A stretch of 64,000 bases of DNA, from the NCBI GenBank assembly GCA_964636815.1, contig CAZWTF010000001.1:124001-188000 (forward strand), read 5' to 3'. Position numbers and translations under genes: made by a program. The notes below the pieces were generated by a model. It did no database searches. It was given only the letters and a program-made list of their open reading frames with translations, and had not been told where the DNA came from. Positions 24,751 to 34,500 of this stretch are shown here, piece after piece (position 1 is the stretch's first letter; each line of letters starts with the position of its first letter). The DNA is from SOIL31 sp964636815. GTDB lineage: Bacteria > Babelota > Babeliae > Babelales > Vermiphilaceae.

Positions 24751-25668
24751 CTAAAATTTCATAGATAATTGCATTGCAGGATTACCAAAATCATCACGAG
24801 TCAATCCAAGGTTAAAATCTCTTCTTTGTGCCAATCTTGAATCAATGAGACGGTTAGCTGAAAATGCATACATTGCACCAAATCCAGCACCGGCAATCAT
24901 TTGAGAAAGATAATGGCGGTTACTTGATAAGAATATTACACCAACAAAGAGAGCAATGCTACCCAATGGTAATGCAAAATTTGGACCAAAGCGCATACCA
25001 TACAGAACAGCGGTATATGTTGCTTCTGCTAAATGCCCTGATGGAAATCCGCCAAATTTGCGTTGATGTTTTGCGAATTTTTCGTGAAAAGGTCTTTTAC
25101 AGACATCAAAATCCAATTTTTTAATAATATCTTTTGCGATCAACACGAATGGCATACCAGTAAGAAAGATTCGACCTGTGAGTTGCATATCGTCATTATG
25201 GCTGAAAAAAGCTTGTGTCCCGAGTAATGCGATCGGAATTCCAATACTTAAACGTGCAGTTTCTTTAGCCCATTGAGCAGGTTCGTTTCTATTTTTTTTG
25301 TGTCTTTGATCAAAAAAACAGTGATGAAGTTTTTCATCAACCATACGAGCGCCAACAAAGAAAGGTGCTGTAGTTGCAAATATTTTGAGTGAATCCCATG
25401 AAAAAAGACCTATATTGATTCGTGCAGCATCTTCTAGAAGTTCTCCGAGTGTTTGTGTAAGGCGATGTTTTGCGGGAGGTCTGTTGCGTAACCATGGACG
25501 GTGATTACGTTTTTTGCGTATTGCAGCAGTACCTTCTTTTTTTTCCTGAGTTTTTTGGTTTCGACGTTGGATATAATTTTTGTTTGTTTTATTGTCAGGA
25601 TATGGCAATGCAATACCGTTTATGAGTGCGATACAACAAACTATTTTTTTTGCATATTTCATTGCCAC
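24751..25668 (-). CDS. PAP2-superfamily phosphatase-like membrane protein
   Basis: PAP2 enzymes remove phosphate from lipid phosphates in membranes. The 305-residue protein has a signal or anchor at residues 4-22, a basic linker, then about five hydrophobic segments. Motif 1 is seen as CKRPF, motif 2 as GGFPSGHLAEA, and motif 3 as SSNRHYLSQMIAGAG. In motif 3 the His is probably kept, but the usual Asp is Gln and the Arg spacing is off, so activity is uncertain. The C-terminal tail (LTRDDFGNPAMQLSMKF) looks like the end of an outer-membrane strand. It ends 11 nt before the MIOX start and is probably co-transcribed. Confidence 0.78.
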   Translation of the reverse strand: MAMKYAKKIVCCIALINGIALPYPDNKTNKNYIQRRNQKTQEKKEGTAAIRKKRNHRPWLRNRPPAKHRLTQTLGELLEDAARINIGLFSWDSLKIFATTAPFFVGARMVDEKLHHCFFDQRHKKNRNEPAQWAKETARLSIGIPIALLGTQAFFSHNDDMQLTGRIFLTGMPFVLIAKDIIKKLDFDVCKRPFHEKFAKHQRKFGGFPSGHLAEATYTAVLYGMRFGPNFALPLGSIALFVGVIFLSSNRHYLSQMIAGAGFGAMYAFSANRLIDSRLAQRRDFNLGLTRDDFGNPAMQLSMKF

Positions 25669-25842
25669 CTCAATAGTTAGGCTTATGACGCAGAAAACTT
25701 ATACTTGTAGGATATAATTTTTGGATGAGGTAATACAAGGGTGAAGATTGTTGTTGAAAGGAAAGTAGGGTATAATATGTTTCGTTTTGGAAATTGAATA
25801 ATAATTATATGTTTAATCTTTTTACTATTGAAGAAATAAAAA

Positions 25843-26817
25843 ATGACAAAATATTTTTCATCAGGCTTACTTGTTTTTTCTAATATTTTTCTTATTGGTA
25901 TGGAACCGGAGGACGGGGCGCCGAAAGTATGCTCTTCAATTAAGTATGAAGTGTCTTCATGCACTACCCCAGAATGTAAAGAGTTAGTTGATAACTATTA
26001 TAAATGCACGGAAGCTCTTAGTGGCTATGCTCAAGCAGATAATAGAGAAGCGTTTAAACATACATGGTATTTTCATAGAAAAGTCCGAGAATATGATCTG
26101 AGTCTTAATGCCCCTAAAAAAGATCAAAAAGCATCTCAATTGGATACGGCAATAGAATGGTACAAGAAGGCTTATCATACTGAAGAAAAAATTAAAACCA
26201 ATATTGATAATCTTACTGTAAATGTGTTTGAAAGAAAAAATGGTGAGATGTTATTGTTGCTGTGTAGAGGTAGAAAGTTAGCTGTTCCTCATATTTCAAC
26301 CAAAGATCTTTTTGAATCGCTGTGGATTATACAAAATGTTGATCTTGTCTCTTTATATCACAAAACATATGAGAATAAAGACAGGCAAAAGACATGTGAA
26401 TGGATTATAAAGAATGGAGGGAAACCTCATTTTATTGCGGGATTGATTGAAAATAACTATATAGCAATTGATGCTGATAAAAACCGTAAAACACCAGCGC
26501 ATTTTGCAGTAGAGCATAATAGATGTGATCTTCTTAACTGTTTATTTGAGCACGGGGTTAATATAAATGGTGTTGATTTTGATGGCAGAACAGCATTGCA
26601 TTATGCAGTTATTTATGCCGATATTAACGCTGTAAAAGTGTTGCTCAAAAATACAAAAGTTGATAAAACCCTTGTTGATAAGCGTGGTAAAAAAGCGTTT
26701 GATTACAGCAATATCTCATTGAAAAAACAGGCAAAATTGTATGTTGCAGGAGACGATGTATCTGTTCTGAAAGATCGTTATAAAAAAATACAGGATCTTT
26801 TTAAAGAGACTATATAA
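25843..26817 (+). CDS. Secreted ankyrin-repeat protein 1
   Basis: A 324-residue protein with a signal peptide ending IFLIG before Met20-Glu21. Residues 22-200 are helical with a Cys pair (SSCTTPEC) and no recognised domain. From about residue 205 come three ankyrin repeats: NRKTPAHFAVEHNRCDLLNCL, DGRTALHYAVIYADINAVKVLL and a partial RGKKAFDYS. Ankyrin repeats bind proteins, and in intracellular bacteria they often target host factors. It lies in tandem with ankyrin protein 2. Confidence 0.88.
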   Translation: MTKYFSSGLLVFSNIFLIGMEPEDGAPKVCSSIKYEVSSCTTPECKELVDNYYKCTEALSGYAQADNREAFKHTWYFHRKVREYDLSLNAPKKDQKASQLDTAIEWYKKAYHTEEKIKTNIDNLTVNVFERKNGEMLLLLCRGRKLAVPHISTKDLFESLWIIQNVDLVSLYHKTYENKDRQKTCEWIIKNGGKPHFIAGLIENNYIAIDADKNRKTPAHFAVEHNRCDLLNCLFEHGVNINGVDFDGRTALHYAVIYADINAVKVLLKNTKVDKTLVDKRGKKAFDYSNISLKKQAKLYVAGDDVSVLKDRYKKIQDLFKETI

Positions 26818-26928
26818 GAAAAATTTTAGATCTATTACAACCTTGTACATAATTTTTTTTTGTTTTATGTTCAGAAAATAGAACAATGTAATGATGAATT
26901 ATCCTTTATGTATGAGGATGTATTGATT

Positions 26929-28140
26929 ATGTATAAACAGTTAATAGCAGGGCTCATTATTACAATGAGCCCTTTGTATTCTATGGAAAAGAGTGAACCT
27001 GTAGCATCGGGTACGATGATGGTTTTGACTCAAGATATTGCTCGCGATCAGATACAATCACGGCTTACGTTTCAAGAGATATCCCGCCTTAAGCGATCAT
27101 CAAAATATTATAATGCTTTATATGATATGATATGTCCTTATTGGCGTGACCAGGAGTGTTCAACATATGCATGTAATGGATGCCCAAAAAGTTATTATTA
27201 TTGTACCAAAATGATAGTTTATTTTGCGCTAACACGTAATGAGCGGATGTTTAAACATGTATGGTTGCATCATATATGGTTGTATCATAGAGATATAAGG
27301 CAACGTAATGTTGCTGGGTATATTACAAAGCATAAAAAAAAGCCAGAGAGTGTTATAGAGGGTGAAAAGAGTTGTTTTCGAGGTTCAAAGATAAGAACAA
27401 AAGATGCGATCCGATATTACCGTCATTCTTTTAAGCGGCCAAAAGATGTTCATCGTCATATATTTAACTATGCAAAAACAGCAATTGAGTATGAGAATAT
27501 ACCTTTAGCCAATACAATTTTATCAGGAAGTGGTTTAAATTTATTTAAGCTATCCAAAAAAATGTTTGTGGATGATGAAGATATAGATTTTATGTTTTCA
27601 GATGCTTGTTTGTTGAACAATACGGATCTTATAAAAAATATGTGTGGAGGGCGTGTGGATACGAATTCATTTTTGTATGTTATACGTTATGCTAATGATC
27701 AGTTGTTGTATCAATTACTTGTTCAAGATATTTTGCCTCCCGAAAGTGCTACTAAACGTGAGAAAAAGTCTTTATTGCATCATGCCGCTAAGTATGGGTT
27801 TGAGAATGTTATTAGAGTAGCGCTTGAAAAAGGTGCATATGTAAATTGTAGAGATTCTCATGACATGACTCCATTGCATTATGCAGTAAAGAGAGCTCGT
27901 TTTGGAGTAGTGACAGAGCTTTTAAGTTGCGGGGATGTAGAAGTCCGTCTTAAAGATAAACATGGTAGAATGGCGATTGATTATAATGTTCCTAGAAGAA
28001 AGCATTTGCTTCATGCCCCCAGAAGAAGTGTGACAAGACAGGAAATAGCCAGAATGTTGAAGGACCATAAAGATCAGCATCATGTTTCTGGCTATAGTCG
28101 TTCTAAAGTCCATTCTAATGGTTATCAGGCGCTTCTATAA
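26929..28140 (+). CDS. Secreted ankyrin-repeat protein 2
   Basis: The 403-residue product starts MYKQLIAGLIITMSPLYS, a signal peptide, before Met19-Glu20. I chose this ATG because GAGG lies 8 nt upstream; the frame extends 69 nt further with a poorer leader. An F-box-like helix (LTFQEISRLKRSSKYYNALY) at about residues 48-67 is followed by a Cys-containing helical region. Ankyrin repeats are at the C-terminus: KKSLLHHAAKYGFENVIRVAL, HDMTPLHYAVKRARFGVVTEL and HGRMAIDYN. F-box plus ankyrin is a combination typical of eukaryotic-like effectors. Confidence 0.85.
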   Translation: MYKQLIAGLIITMSPLYSMEKSEPVASGTMMVLTQDIARDQIQSRLTFQEISRLKRSSKYYNALYDMICPYWRDQECSTYACNGCPKSYYYCTKMIVYFALTRNERMFKHVWLHHIWLYHRDIRQRNVAGYITKHKKKPESVIEGEKSCFRGSKIRTKDAIRYYRHSFKRPKDVHRHIFNYAKTAIEYENIPLANTILSGSGLNLFKLSKKMFVDDEDIDFMFSDACLLNNTDLIKNMCGGRVDTNSFLYVIRYANDQLLYQLLVQDILPPESATKREKKSLLHHAAKYGFENVIRVALEKGAYVNCRDSHDMTPLHYAVKRARFGVVTELLSCGDVEVRLKDKHGRMAIDYNVPRRKHLLHAPRRSVTRQEIARMLKDHKDQHHVSGYSRSKVHSNGYQALL

Positions 28141-28142
28141 AT

Positions 28143-29090
28143 TTATTTGGTGGCGAGTAATTTTGCGCAATATTCTTTTAATGCAGGGCCAACTTTTGGG
28201 TTTTTAAATCCAATATCAATATTTGCTTGGAGCCATCCGAGCGGGTTGCCAACATCGTAGCGTGATGTATTCATAACGTACGCGATGACACGTTCGCCAT
28301 TGTTCATCATGTTTACAATTCCGTCAGTTAATTGAATTTCGTTGCCGGCACCAGGTTTAGTGTTTTCTAAGGCGGTAAAAATACGTGGAGAAAGAACATA
28401 GCGGCCTACGATTGCCAAATTTGATGGCGCTTGATCAATAGAAGGTTTTTCAACTAGCTGTGCAACGTCAAAAATTCCATTTTCTAACTGTTCTTTAATA
28501 GCAACAATTCCGTATGATGACACTTTATCGTGAGGAACTTCAAGTACCCCAATAACGGAAGCATTATACTTTTGTGCAACTTCAATCAGTTGTGCGAGTG
28601 CAGGCACATCGCCTATCATAATTTCATCAGGTAAAAAAATGCCAAAATACTCATCTCCAACAGCATCTTTTGTTTGTAGCACAGCATGGCCAAGGCCGAG
28701 TGCTTTTGGTTGTGGAACAAAGTTGAATTCTGCGGTATCGATAATTTTATTCAGGCCAGCTAAAAGGTCTAATTTGCCTCGTTCATCCAGCTCATTTTCT
28801 AGCGCAGTTTGGTGAGAAAGAAAGTTTTTGAGAGCCTGTTTGTCGTCATTAGCGATAACAATAAAATCATTAATTCCACACCCAAGGCCTTCTTCAACAA
28901 TTAATTGTATTGATGGTTTTTCTAGGATGGGTAGCATTTCTTTGGGAATTGATTTTGTATACGGTAAAAAACGTGTACCAAGACCAGCTGCAGGAATAAC
29001 TGCTTTATTTATTTTCATAGTGGTTTCCATAGGTTGAGATATTTGTGCTATAGAAAGCATACAAATAGTAGCTAATACTCTTTTCATCAC
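28143..29090 (-). CDS. galU: UTP-glucose-1-phosphate uridylyltransferase with signal-peptide-like leader
   Basis: GalU makes UDP-glucose from UTP and glucose 1-phosphate. The 315-residue protein has the nucleotide-binding start KAVIPAAGLGTRFLPYTKSI, then KEMLPILEKPSIQLIVEEG, GLGHAVLQTKD and LVEKPSIDQAPSN, all family hallmarks. The usual start would be at Met25 (MKINKAVIP), but 24 residues precede it (MMKRVLATICMLSIAQISQP, then Met21-Glu), and they look like the export leaders of neighbouring genes. A strong GGGGGG site precedes the first ATG and none is clear before Met25. Export is inferred, not proven. Confidence 0.93.
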   Translation of the reverse strand: MMKRVLATICMLSIAQISQPMETTMKINKAVIPAAGLGTRFLPYTKSIPKEMLPILEKPSIQLIVEEGLGCGINDFIVIANDDKQALKNFLSHQTALENELDERGKLDLLAGLNKIIDTAEFNFVPQPKALGLGHAVLQTKDAVGDEYFGIFLPDEIMIGDVPALAQLIEVAQKYNASVIGVLEVPHDKVSSYGIVAIKEQLENGIFDVAQLVEKPSIDQAPSNLAIVGRYVLSPRIFTALENTKPGAGNEIQLTDGIVNMMNNGERVIAYVMNTSRYDVGNPLGWLQANIDIGFKNPKVGPALKEYCAKLLATK

Positions 29091-29183
29091 ACCCCCCTTT
29101 TTTTTATTGAATACGTTGCAATAAAAAAGTCCCTATGGAACAAGAGTATTACTTTTAATGAGTGCTATTCAAGAGAAATGAGA

Positions 29184-30221
29184 TTACACAAATTGGTTCA
29201 GGAATTTTATTTTGCTGGAATGGAACAGGCGAATATCGTTAATGCCATATTTAATCATAGCAAGACGCTCAACACCACCACCCAAGGCAAATCCAGAATA
29301 GATAGTTGGGTCAATACCACCAGCACGTAGTACATTTGGATGGATGATACCACTGCCAAATAGTTCAATCCAGCGGGTATGCTTGCAAACAGAGCAACCT
29401 GTTGTGCAGAACGGACATGAAGCGTCAATTTCTATTCCCGGTTCTACAAAAGGGAAAAATCCAGGACGAGCTCGAATTTCGATAGTGTCATTGTCTAATA
29501 TTTTTTGTAAAAAGGTACGGGCGGTAGCAAGGAGATTGCTGACTGATATATTTTTATCAATGAGCATCACTTCGTATTGTGTAAATTGATAATCATGGGT
29601 TTGGTCTGTTGCTTCTTGTCTGTATGTTCTTCCCGGTGAAAATATAGCGATAGGAGGTTGGGAGTTTTGCATGGTGCGAACTTGCACGTTAGAGCATTGC
29701 GTGCGGAGTAAAAGTCCTTTTTTTTCTAAAAAGAATGAATCTTCTGCTTCGCGTGCAGGGTGATCGGCGGGAATGTTGAGAGATTCAAAGTTATAGAACT
29801 CATTTTCTACTTCGGGGCCGTCAGCTATGCTGTATCCCATAGATATAAAAATATCTTCTAAGTCAGAGATAATTTGCGTATAAATATGAGATGTTCCTTT
29901 AAGTTCATTATGTTTGTATGCTGAAACATCAAAGTTTTTATGTGATAGTTTTTGTTGAGCAGACACTTCTTGTTTGAGTAATGCTGTGCGATCATCAAGT
30001 TGTTGTTGCGCTTCTGTTTTGAGTTGATTAAGTAATGGCCCAACTATTTTTTTTTCTTCAATGGGTAAGTTTTTAAGCTGTTCCATGAGATCAGCAATTT
30101 TGCCCTTACGGCCTAAAAATGCGATACGGACTGATTCCAGGGCATTTTCATTGGTTGCAGCAGTAATGGCTTCTGCAAGTTCTTTTTTAATGATTTCAAG
30201 TTCTTGTGAGAGGCTTTTCAT
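29184..30221 (-). CDS. pheS: Phenylalanyl-tRNA synthetase alpha subunit
   Basis: PheS carries the catalytic site that charges tRNA-Phe in the alpha2-beta2 enzyme. The 345-residue product has the N-terminal coiled coil (residues 1-90), class II motif 2 in FSPGRTYRQEATDQTHDYQF and motif 3 in GFALGGGVERLAMIKYGI. I place the start at MKSLSQELEI with GCGGAAAAAT upstream; the frame extends 156 nt further with no family similarity. pheT, usually next door, is absent from the window: galU lies downstream. Confidence 0.96.
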   Translation of the reverse strand: MKSLSQELEIIKKELAEAITAATNENALESVRIAFLGRKGKIADLMEQLKNLPIEEKKIVGPLLNQLKTEAQQQLDDRTALLKQEVSAQQKLSHKNFDVSAYKHNELKGTSHIYTQIISDLEDIFISMGYSIADGPEVENEFYNFESLNIPADHPAREAEDSFFLEKKGLLLRTQCSNVQVRTMQNSQPPIAIFSPGRTYRQEATDQTHDYQFTQYEVMLIDKNISVSNLLATARTFLQKILDNDTIEIRARPGFFPFVEPGIEIDASCPFCTTGCSVCKHTRWIELFGSGIIHPNVLRAGGIDPTIYSGFALGGGVERLAMIKYGINDIRLFHSSKIKFLNQFV

Positions 30222-30337
30222 ACATTTTTCCGCAAGGATTAAAAAACTGATTTTTATATGTAAATAAGATAACAAAGAATAAGTGGGTTGGCAATTTGGT
30301 GCAAATTTTTTAATTATTGCAAAAATGACTCTTTTTA

Positions 30338-30368
30338 TTGACAAAAACCTACAAACAGGTACCATAAT
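30338..30368 (+). promoter_or_regulatory. Promoter of tRNA-Phe
   Basis: TTGACA at 30338-30343 is followed by TACCAT (30360-30365, 16-nt spacer) or CATAAT (30363-30368, 19-nt spacer), about 30 nt before the tRNA. Confidence 0.5.
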
Positions 30369-30397
30369 TGCATACATTGATAGTTTTTGTCATTATT

Positions 30398-30472
30398 GCC
30401 GGGGTAGCTCAGTGGTAGAGCGGAAGCCTGAAGAGCTTCGCGTCGTTGGTTCAATTCCGACCCCCGGCACCA
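30398..30472 (+). tRNA. tRNA-Phe (anticodon GAA)
   Basis: Acceptor GCCGGGG/CCCCGGC, D arm GCTC/GAGC, anticodon loop CTGAAGA in a GAAGC/GCTTC stem, T arm GTTGG/CCGAC, discriminator A, encoded CCA. It is divergent from pheS, which encodes part of its own synthetase. Confidence 0.97.
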
Positions 30473-30663
30473 TATTTCATATAAAGCTACAGTTAGCGTA
30501 GCTAATTTCTTAAATAATTATTTTATTCTTTTCGATTTTATCAAAATTCTTATTTTAAAATCCTTGCATATCATTTTTGTTTATTGTTAATTCTTTGTTA
30601 TCGTGGTAAGTTTTTTTTTAATATTATATTTGTCACGAGTATTGAATGAAAAAGGAAAATACG

Positions 30664-30966
30664 ATGAACAAAGTGGTTCTTGTGATGTCATGCTTAGTAG
30701 CATCTTCTTTTTTATCCGCAATGGAACAAAATCAATCATCAGGCAAATTGTCTTTGGATAATTTGAGGCCAAAGCAGTCGTCAAGTCAATCATCTCCGCT
30801 TTCTTTAACAATAGCACAGCCTGATTCTATTACACCAACTCGCTCAAGAATGCCGAGTGATCCAATTATAAGAGTGAAAAGTCAGTCAAAAGAAAGCAGG
30901 TCTTTTGTAAAGGAGGAAAATGCCAAGAACATTTATCCTTACTATAACGAAAAAGAGAATAAATAA
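30664..30966 (+). CDS. Small secreted Ser-rich protein
   Basis: The 100-residue product starts MNKVVLVMSCLVASSFLSA, a signal peptide, before Met20-Glu21. The rest is polar, Ser/Gln/Lys-rich and probably disordered (PKQSSSQSSPLSL, RMPSDPIIRVKSQSKESR). AAGGAAA precedes the ATG at 30664. No family is recognised. It carries the Met-Glu leader, so it is a candidate exported effector. Confidence 0.7.
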   Translation: MNKVVLVMSCLVASSFLSAMEQNQSSGKLSLDNLRPKQSSSQSSPLSLTIAQPDSITPTRSRMPSDPIIRVKSQSKESRSFVKEENAKNIYPYYNEKENK

Positions 30967-30996
30967 TTTTTGAGATGTTTTAAAAAAGAGGGGAGT

Positions 30997-31521
30997 ATGA
31001 AACAGACACAAGTAGATAAGCACACAATCGCATGGTTTAAAATTGCTGAATGTGTGTCGCGGGGTGAAAAAGAACGCGCCTTGGGTGTGTATCGTCTTCT
31101 CTCACATTCATTTAATGATATTGCTATTAAACATCAGCTCGAAGCGGATATTTATTGTTCTTTTGGTGAAATTGAATTAGCCATTTCTTTGTATCAACAC
31201 GCAATGGAATCATATATAAAATCACAACGGTTTCTTGAAGCCACAGCGGTAGGGCAACATTTGGTTGTTTTGCAGCCTGCAGAAATGTCGTTGCATCGTA
31301 AGTTGATTCAATTATATCTTTGTTTGGGAATGATATTAAAAGTGCAAGCACATATTCACGTGCTTGCTGATTTTTTTGGACACAAGAAGCAATGGATTGA
31401 ACAATTGCTTGATGATCTTTGTGCTGTTGATAATAAAAAATATGTTCAAGAATTTGTATCGTCACTCCAAGGGTGTTCACATGAATTGCATCAGCATGCG
31501 GTGACGTATCTGAAGAAATAG
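30997..31521 (+). CDS. TPR-like helical repeat protein, cytosolic
   Basis: The 174-residue product lacks a signal peptide. It is built of paired helices spaced like tetratricopeptide repeats (RGEKERALGVYRLLSHSF, LEADIYCSFGEIELAISLYQHAMES, KSQRFLEATAVGQHLVVL). AGAGGGGAG precedes the ATG at 30997. Its stop abuts the dnaE stop with no nucleotide between, in convergent orientation. Likely a protein-protein adaptor; the partner is unknown. Confidence 0.75.
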   Translation: MKQTQVDKHTIAWFKIAECVSRGEKERALGVYRLLSHSFNDIAIKHQLEADIYCSFGEIELAISLYQHAMESYIKSQRFLEATAVGQHLVVLQPAEMSLHRKLIQLYLCLGMILKVQAHIHVLADFFGHKKQWIEQLLDDLCAVDNKKYVQEFVSSLQGCSHELHQHAVTYLKK

Positions 31522-34500
31522 TTATAAGCAACACTTAATCGTAATATTATGCTTTTCTAGTTCCTGTGCGCTTTCAGCACTCAAAAGAATCTTTTCTTTT
31601 GTTGTTAAGCGCAATTTTTTTTCATTTTCCTGAAAACCAAGATGCAACGGTGCGTTGCCTCTTGTTAACTCATTTTTAATGGTAGTAATCGCTTCTTCTG
31701 TGATATCATCAGGAAGCATAAATAAGATATTTTCAATAACAGGCCATTCGCTGAGTACCAATTCAATAGGAACAATATCGTTTGCTTTTATTTTGCAACC
31801 AGCCTCTACATCAGTATCAACAACTCCTTTTATTATAAAGACGTGATATGAGCCGAGCCATTTTTCTGTTTTAGCAAATGTTTTGGGGAAAGCGATAATT
31901 TCTGCGGTTCCTGACATATCTTCAAATTGCAAAAATGACATGCGATCACCTTTTTTGGTGACAATATCTTTGCGTGTTTTAAGGAGTCCGCAAGTAATTG
32001 TTGTATATTCACCGGAAGCTTTTTTTGCTTTTTCTACTGCAGTTTCAAACGATTCAATAGCAAACCATGCGAGCTGTTTTTTATATGTTTCAAGAGGATG
32101 TGAGCTGATATAAAAACCAACAACTTCCCGTTCTTTTTCTAATTTTTCTTTGTCAGACCATTCTGGCAGTGCAGAAAAAACATAGAGATCATTATCGGAG
32201 TTTGATTTTTTAGCTGCCATAGAAAAGAGATCCATTTGCCCAGTGAGACTATTTTTTTTATGAGTAGTAGCCAGATCTATGATATGTTCAACTTCTTTAT
32301 ATTGCTGTGCGCGGTTGCCATGTAATGTATCAAAAGCGCCAGCGCAAATAAGGCTTTCAATAACTCGTTTATTTGCTGTGCGCAGATCTACCCGTTTACA
32401 AAAATCGAGTAAATCTTTAAAGGGACCTTTTTTAGCACGTTCTTCAACAATATTTTCCAGTGCAGCAAGACCAACGTTTTTAATGCCTTGTAATCCAAAT
32501 AAAATGTTGCCATTAATCACAGAAAAATCGATGCTTGATCTGTTAATATCTGGAGGTAGTAGTGTGATTCCCAAATCTTTTGATTCTTGTAAGTAGAAAG
32601 ACATTTTATCGGGATGCGTTGCTTCTAAAGAGATAAGGCATGCTAAAAATTCAGGTAAATAGTTTGCTTTAAGATATGCGGTTTGATACGCGATGAGTGC
32701 ATAGGCAGCAGAGTGAGATTTATTAAAACCATATCCGGCGAAGTATGCAAGCAGGTCAAACAGCTCTTGTGCTTTTTTACCATCAAAATTACGTGCGGTT
32801 GCTTTTTCAACAAATATAGCACTTTGTTCTGCCATCACTTCTGCTTTTTTCTTACCCATCGCACGGCGTAAAATATCCGCTTCACCAAGTGAATAACCAC
32901 CAATTGCAGAAGCAATTTTCATTACCTGTTCTTGGTAGACAATAACACCAAATGTTTCTGCTAAAATGGGTTCCAGTTCAGGGAACAGGTATTTAATTTT
33001 TTGGCGGCCATGTCTACGTTCAATAAAGTCATCGACCATGCCAGATCCGAGTGGCCCTGGGCGATACAGTGCGTTCACCGCAATAATATCTTCAAATTTG
33101 TCAGGTTTAAGTTTGCGTAATACTTCTTTTAGTCCGCTTGATTCAAGCTGGAAGACGCCTGATGTTTTGCCTTCGCAGATGAGTACAAATGTTGGCCCAT
33201 CATCAAGAGGAAGTTTATTCATATCAAGTGAAATGCCATAACTTTTTTTAATAAGTTGTAACACACGATCAATAAGCGTAAGGTTTTTGAGCCCCAAAAA
33301 GTCTATTTTCAGAAAACCGATTGCTTCAAGTTCCGTCATAGCATATTGTGTGACTAATTCAGTACTTTTTGACGGTATATAAACAGGAAGAACTTCATCA
33401 ATTGGGTCTGGTGAAATTACAATGCCGGCAGCATGTTTTGATGCGTGACGGGTAAGACCTTCAAGTCTAAAAGCGATATCAAAAATATGTTTTGTGCGTG
33501 GATTATTGTTAATTAACTCTGCTAGTCGTGGTTCTTGTTCAATTGCTTCCGTGAGGGTGATTTTAAGTTGTTCAGGAATAAGATTGGTCATGGCATTGGA
33601 GTCTTCAAATGAAAATCCAAGCACACGTGCAACATCTTTGATCACACCTTTTGCCATCATGGTACCAAAGGTTATGATGTTACATACTTTATCATGTCCA
33701 TATGTATCACGTACGTATTGAATAACTTTATCACGACCTTCAATACAAAAATCGATATCGATATCAGGCATGCTGACACGTTCAGGATTTAAAAAACGTT
33801 CAAAAAGAAGATTATATTTTAATGGATCAATATTGGTAATTTGCAATGCCCATGCAACCAAAGAGCCTGCTGCAGAACCACGGCCAGGGCCAACAGGAAT
33901 ACCGTTGCGGTATGCCCATTGAATAAAATCACTCACTACCAAAAAGTAACCAACAAAGCCCATGCGAGTGATGAGATCAATTTCAAGTTCTAATCGAGCG
34001 TCGTATGCTTCTGTTTGGTCCTGTGGCACAAGTTGCTCATCTTTTAAGCGCTGCAAGCCAATGCGGCACATGTGCGCAAAATACGTTTCTTGCGTATAAT
34101 TTTCAGGAATAACAAATTGCGGGAAAAATAACTTATCAGTTTCAAAATCAAAATTACACATGTCGGCAATCATGCCGGCATTCCATACTGCTTGTGGATG
34201 ATCTTTAAATTCATCGAGCATTTGTTCTGTGGTGCGCATGTATGCACGGCAATCACCAAAACTAAAACGGTTTGGGCTATCCATTTTTGCTTGTGTTTGA
34301 ATAGAGAGCATAATTTCATGCGCTTCATGATCATCAAGGGAAACATAATGGCAATCACCTGCAGCAACACAATTAAGATTTTTGCGTTGTGCCAAATCAA
34401 ACAGTTTTTGATTTAAAATAGTTTGTTCTTCTTGATCTTCTGGTTGAACTTCAAGGAAAAAACGATCACGTCCAAACACTCTTAAAAACCAATCAACGCG

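Noticed and set aside
25683..25964. Minus-strand 93-codon frame
   Set aside because: It overlaps the leader of ankyrin protein 1 and shows no start signal or protein-like features.
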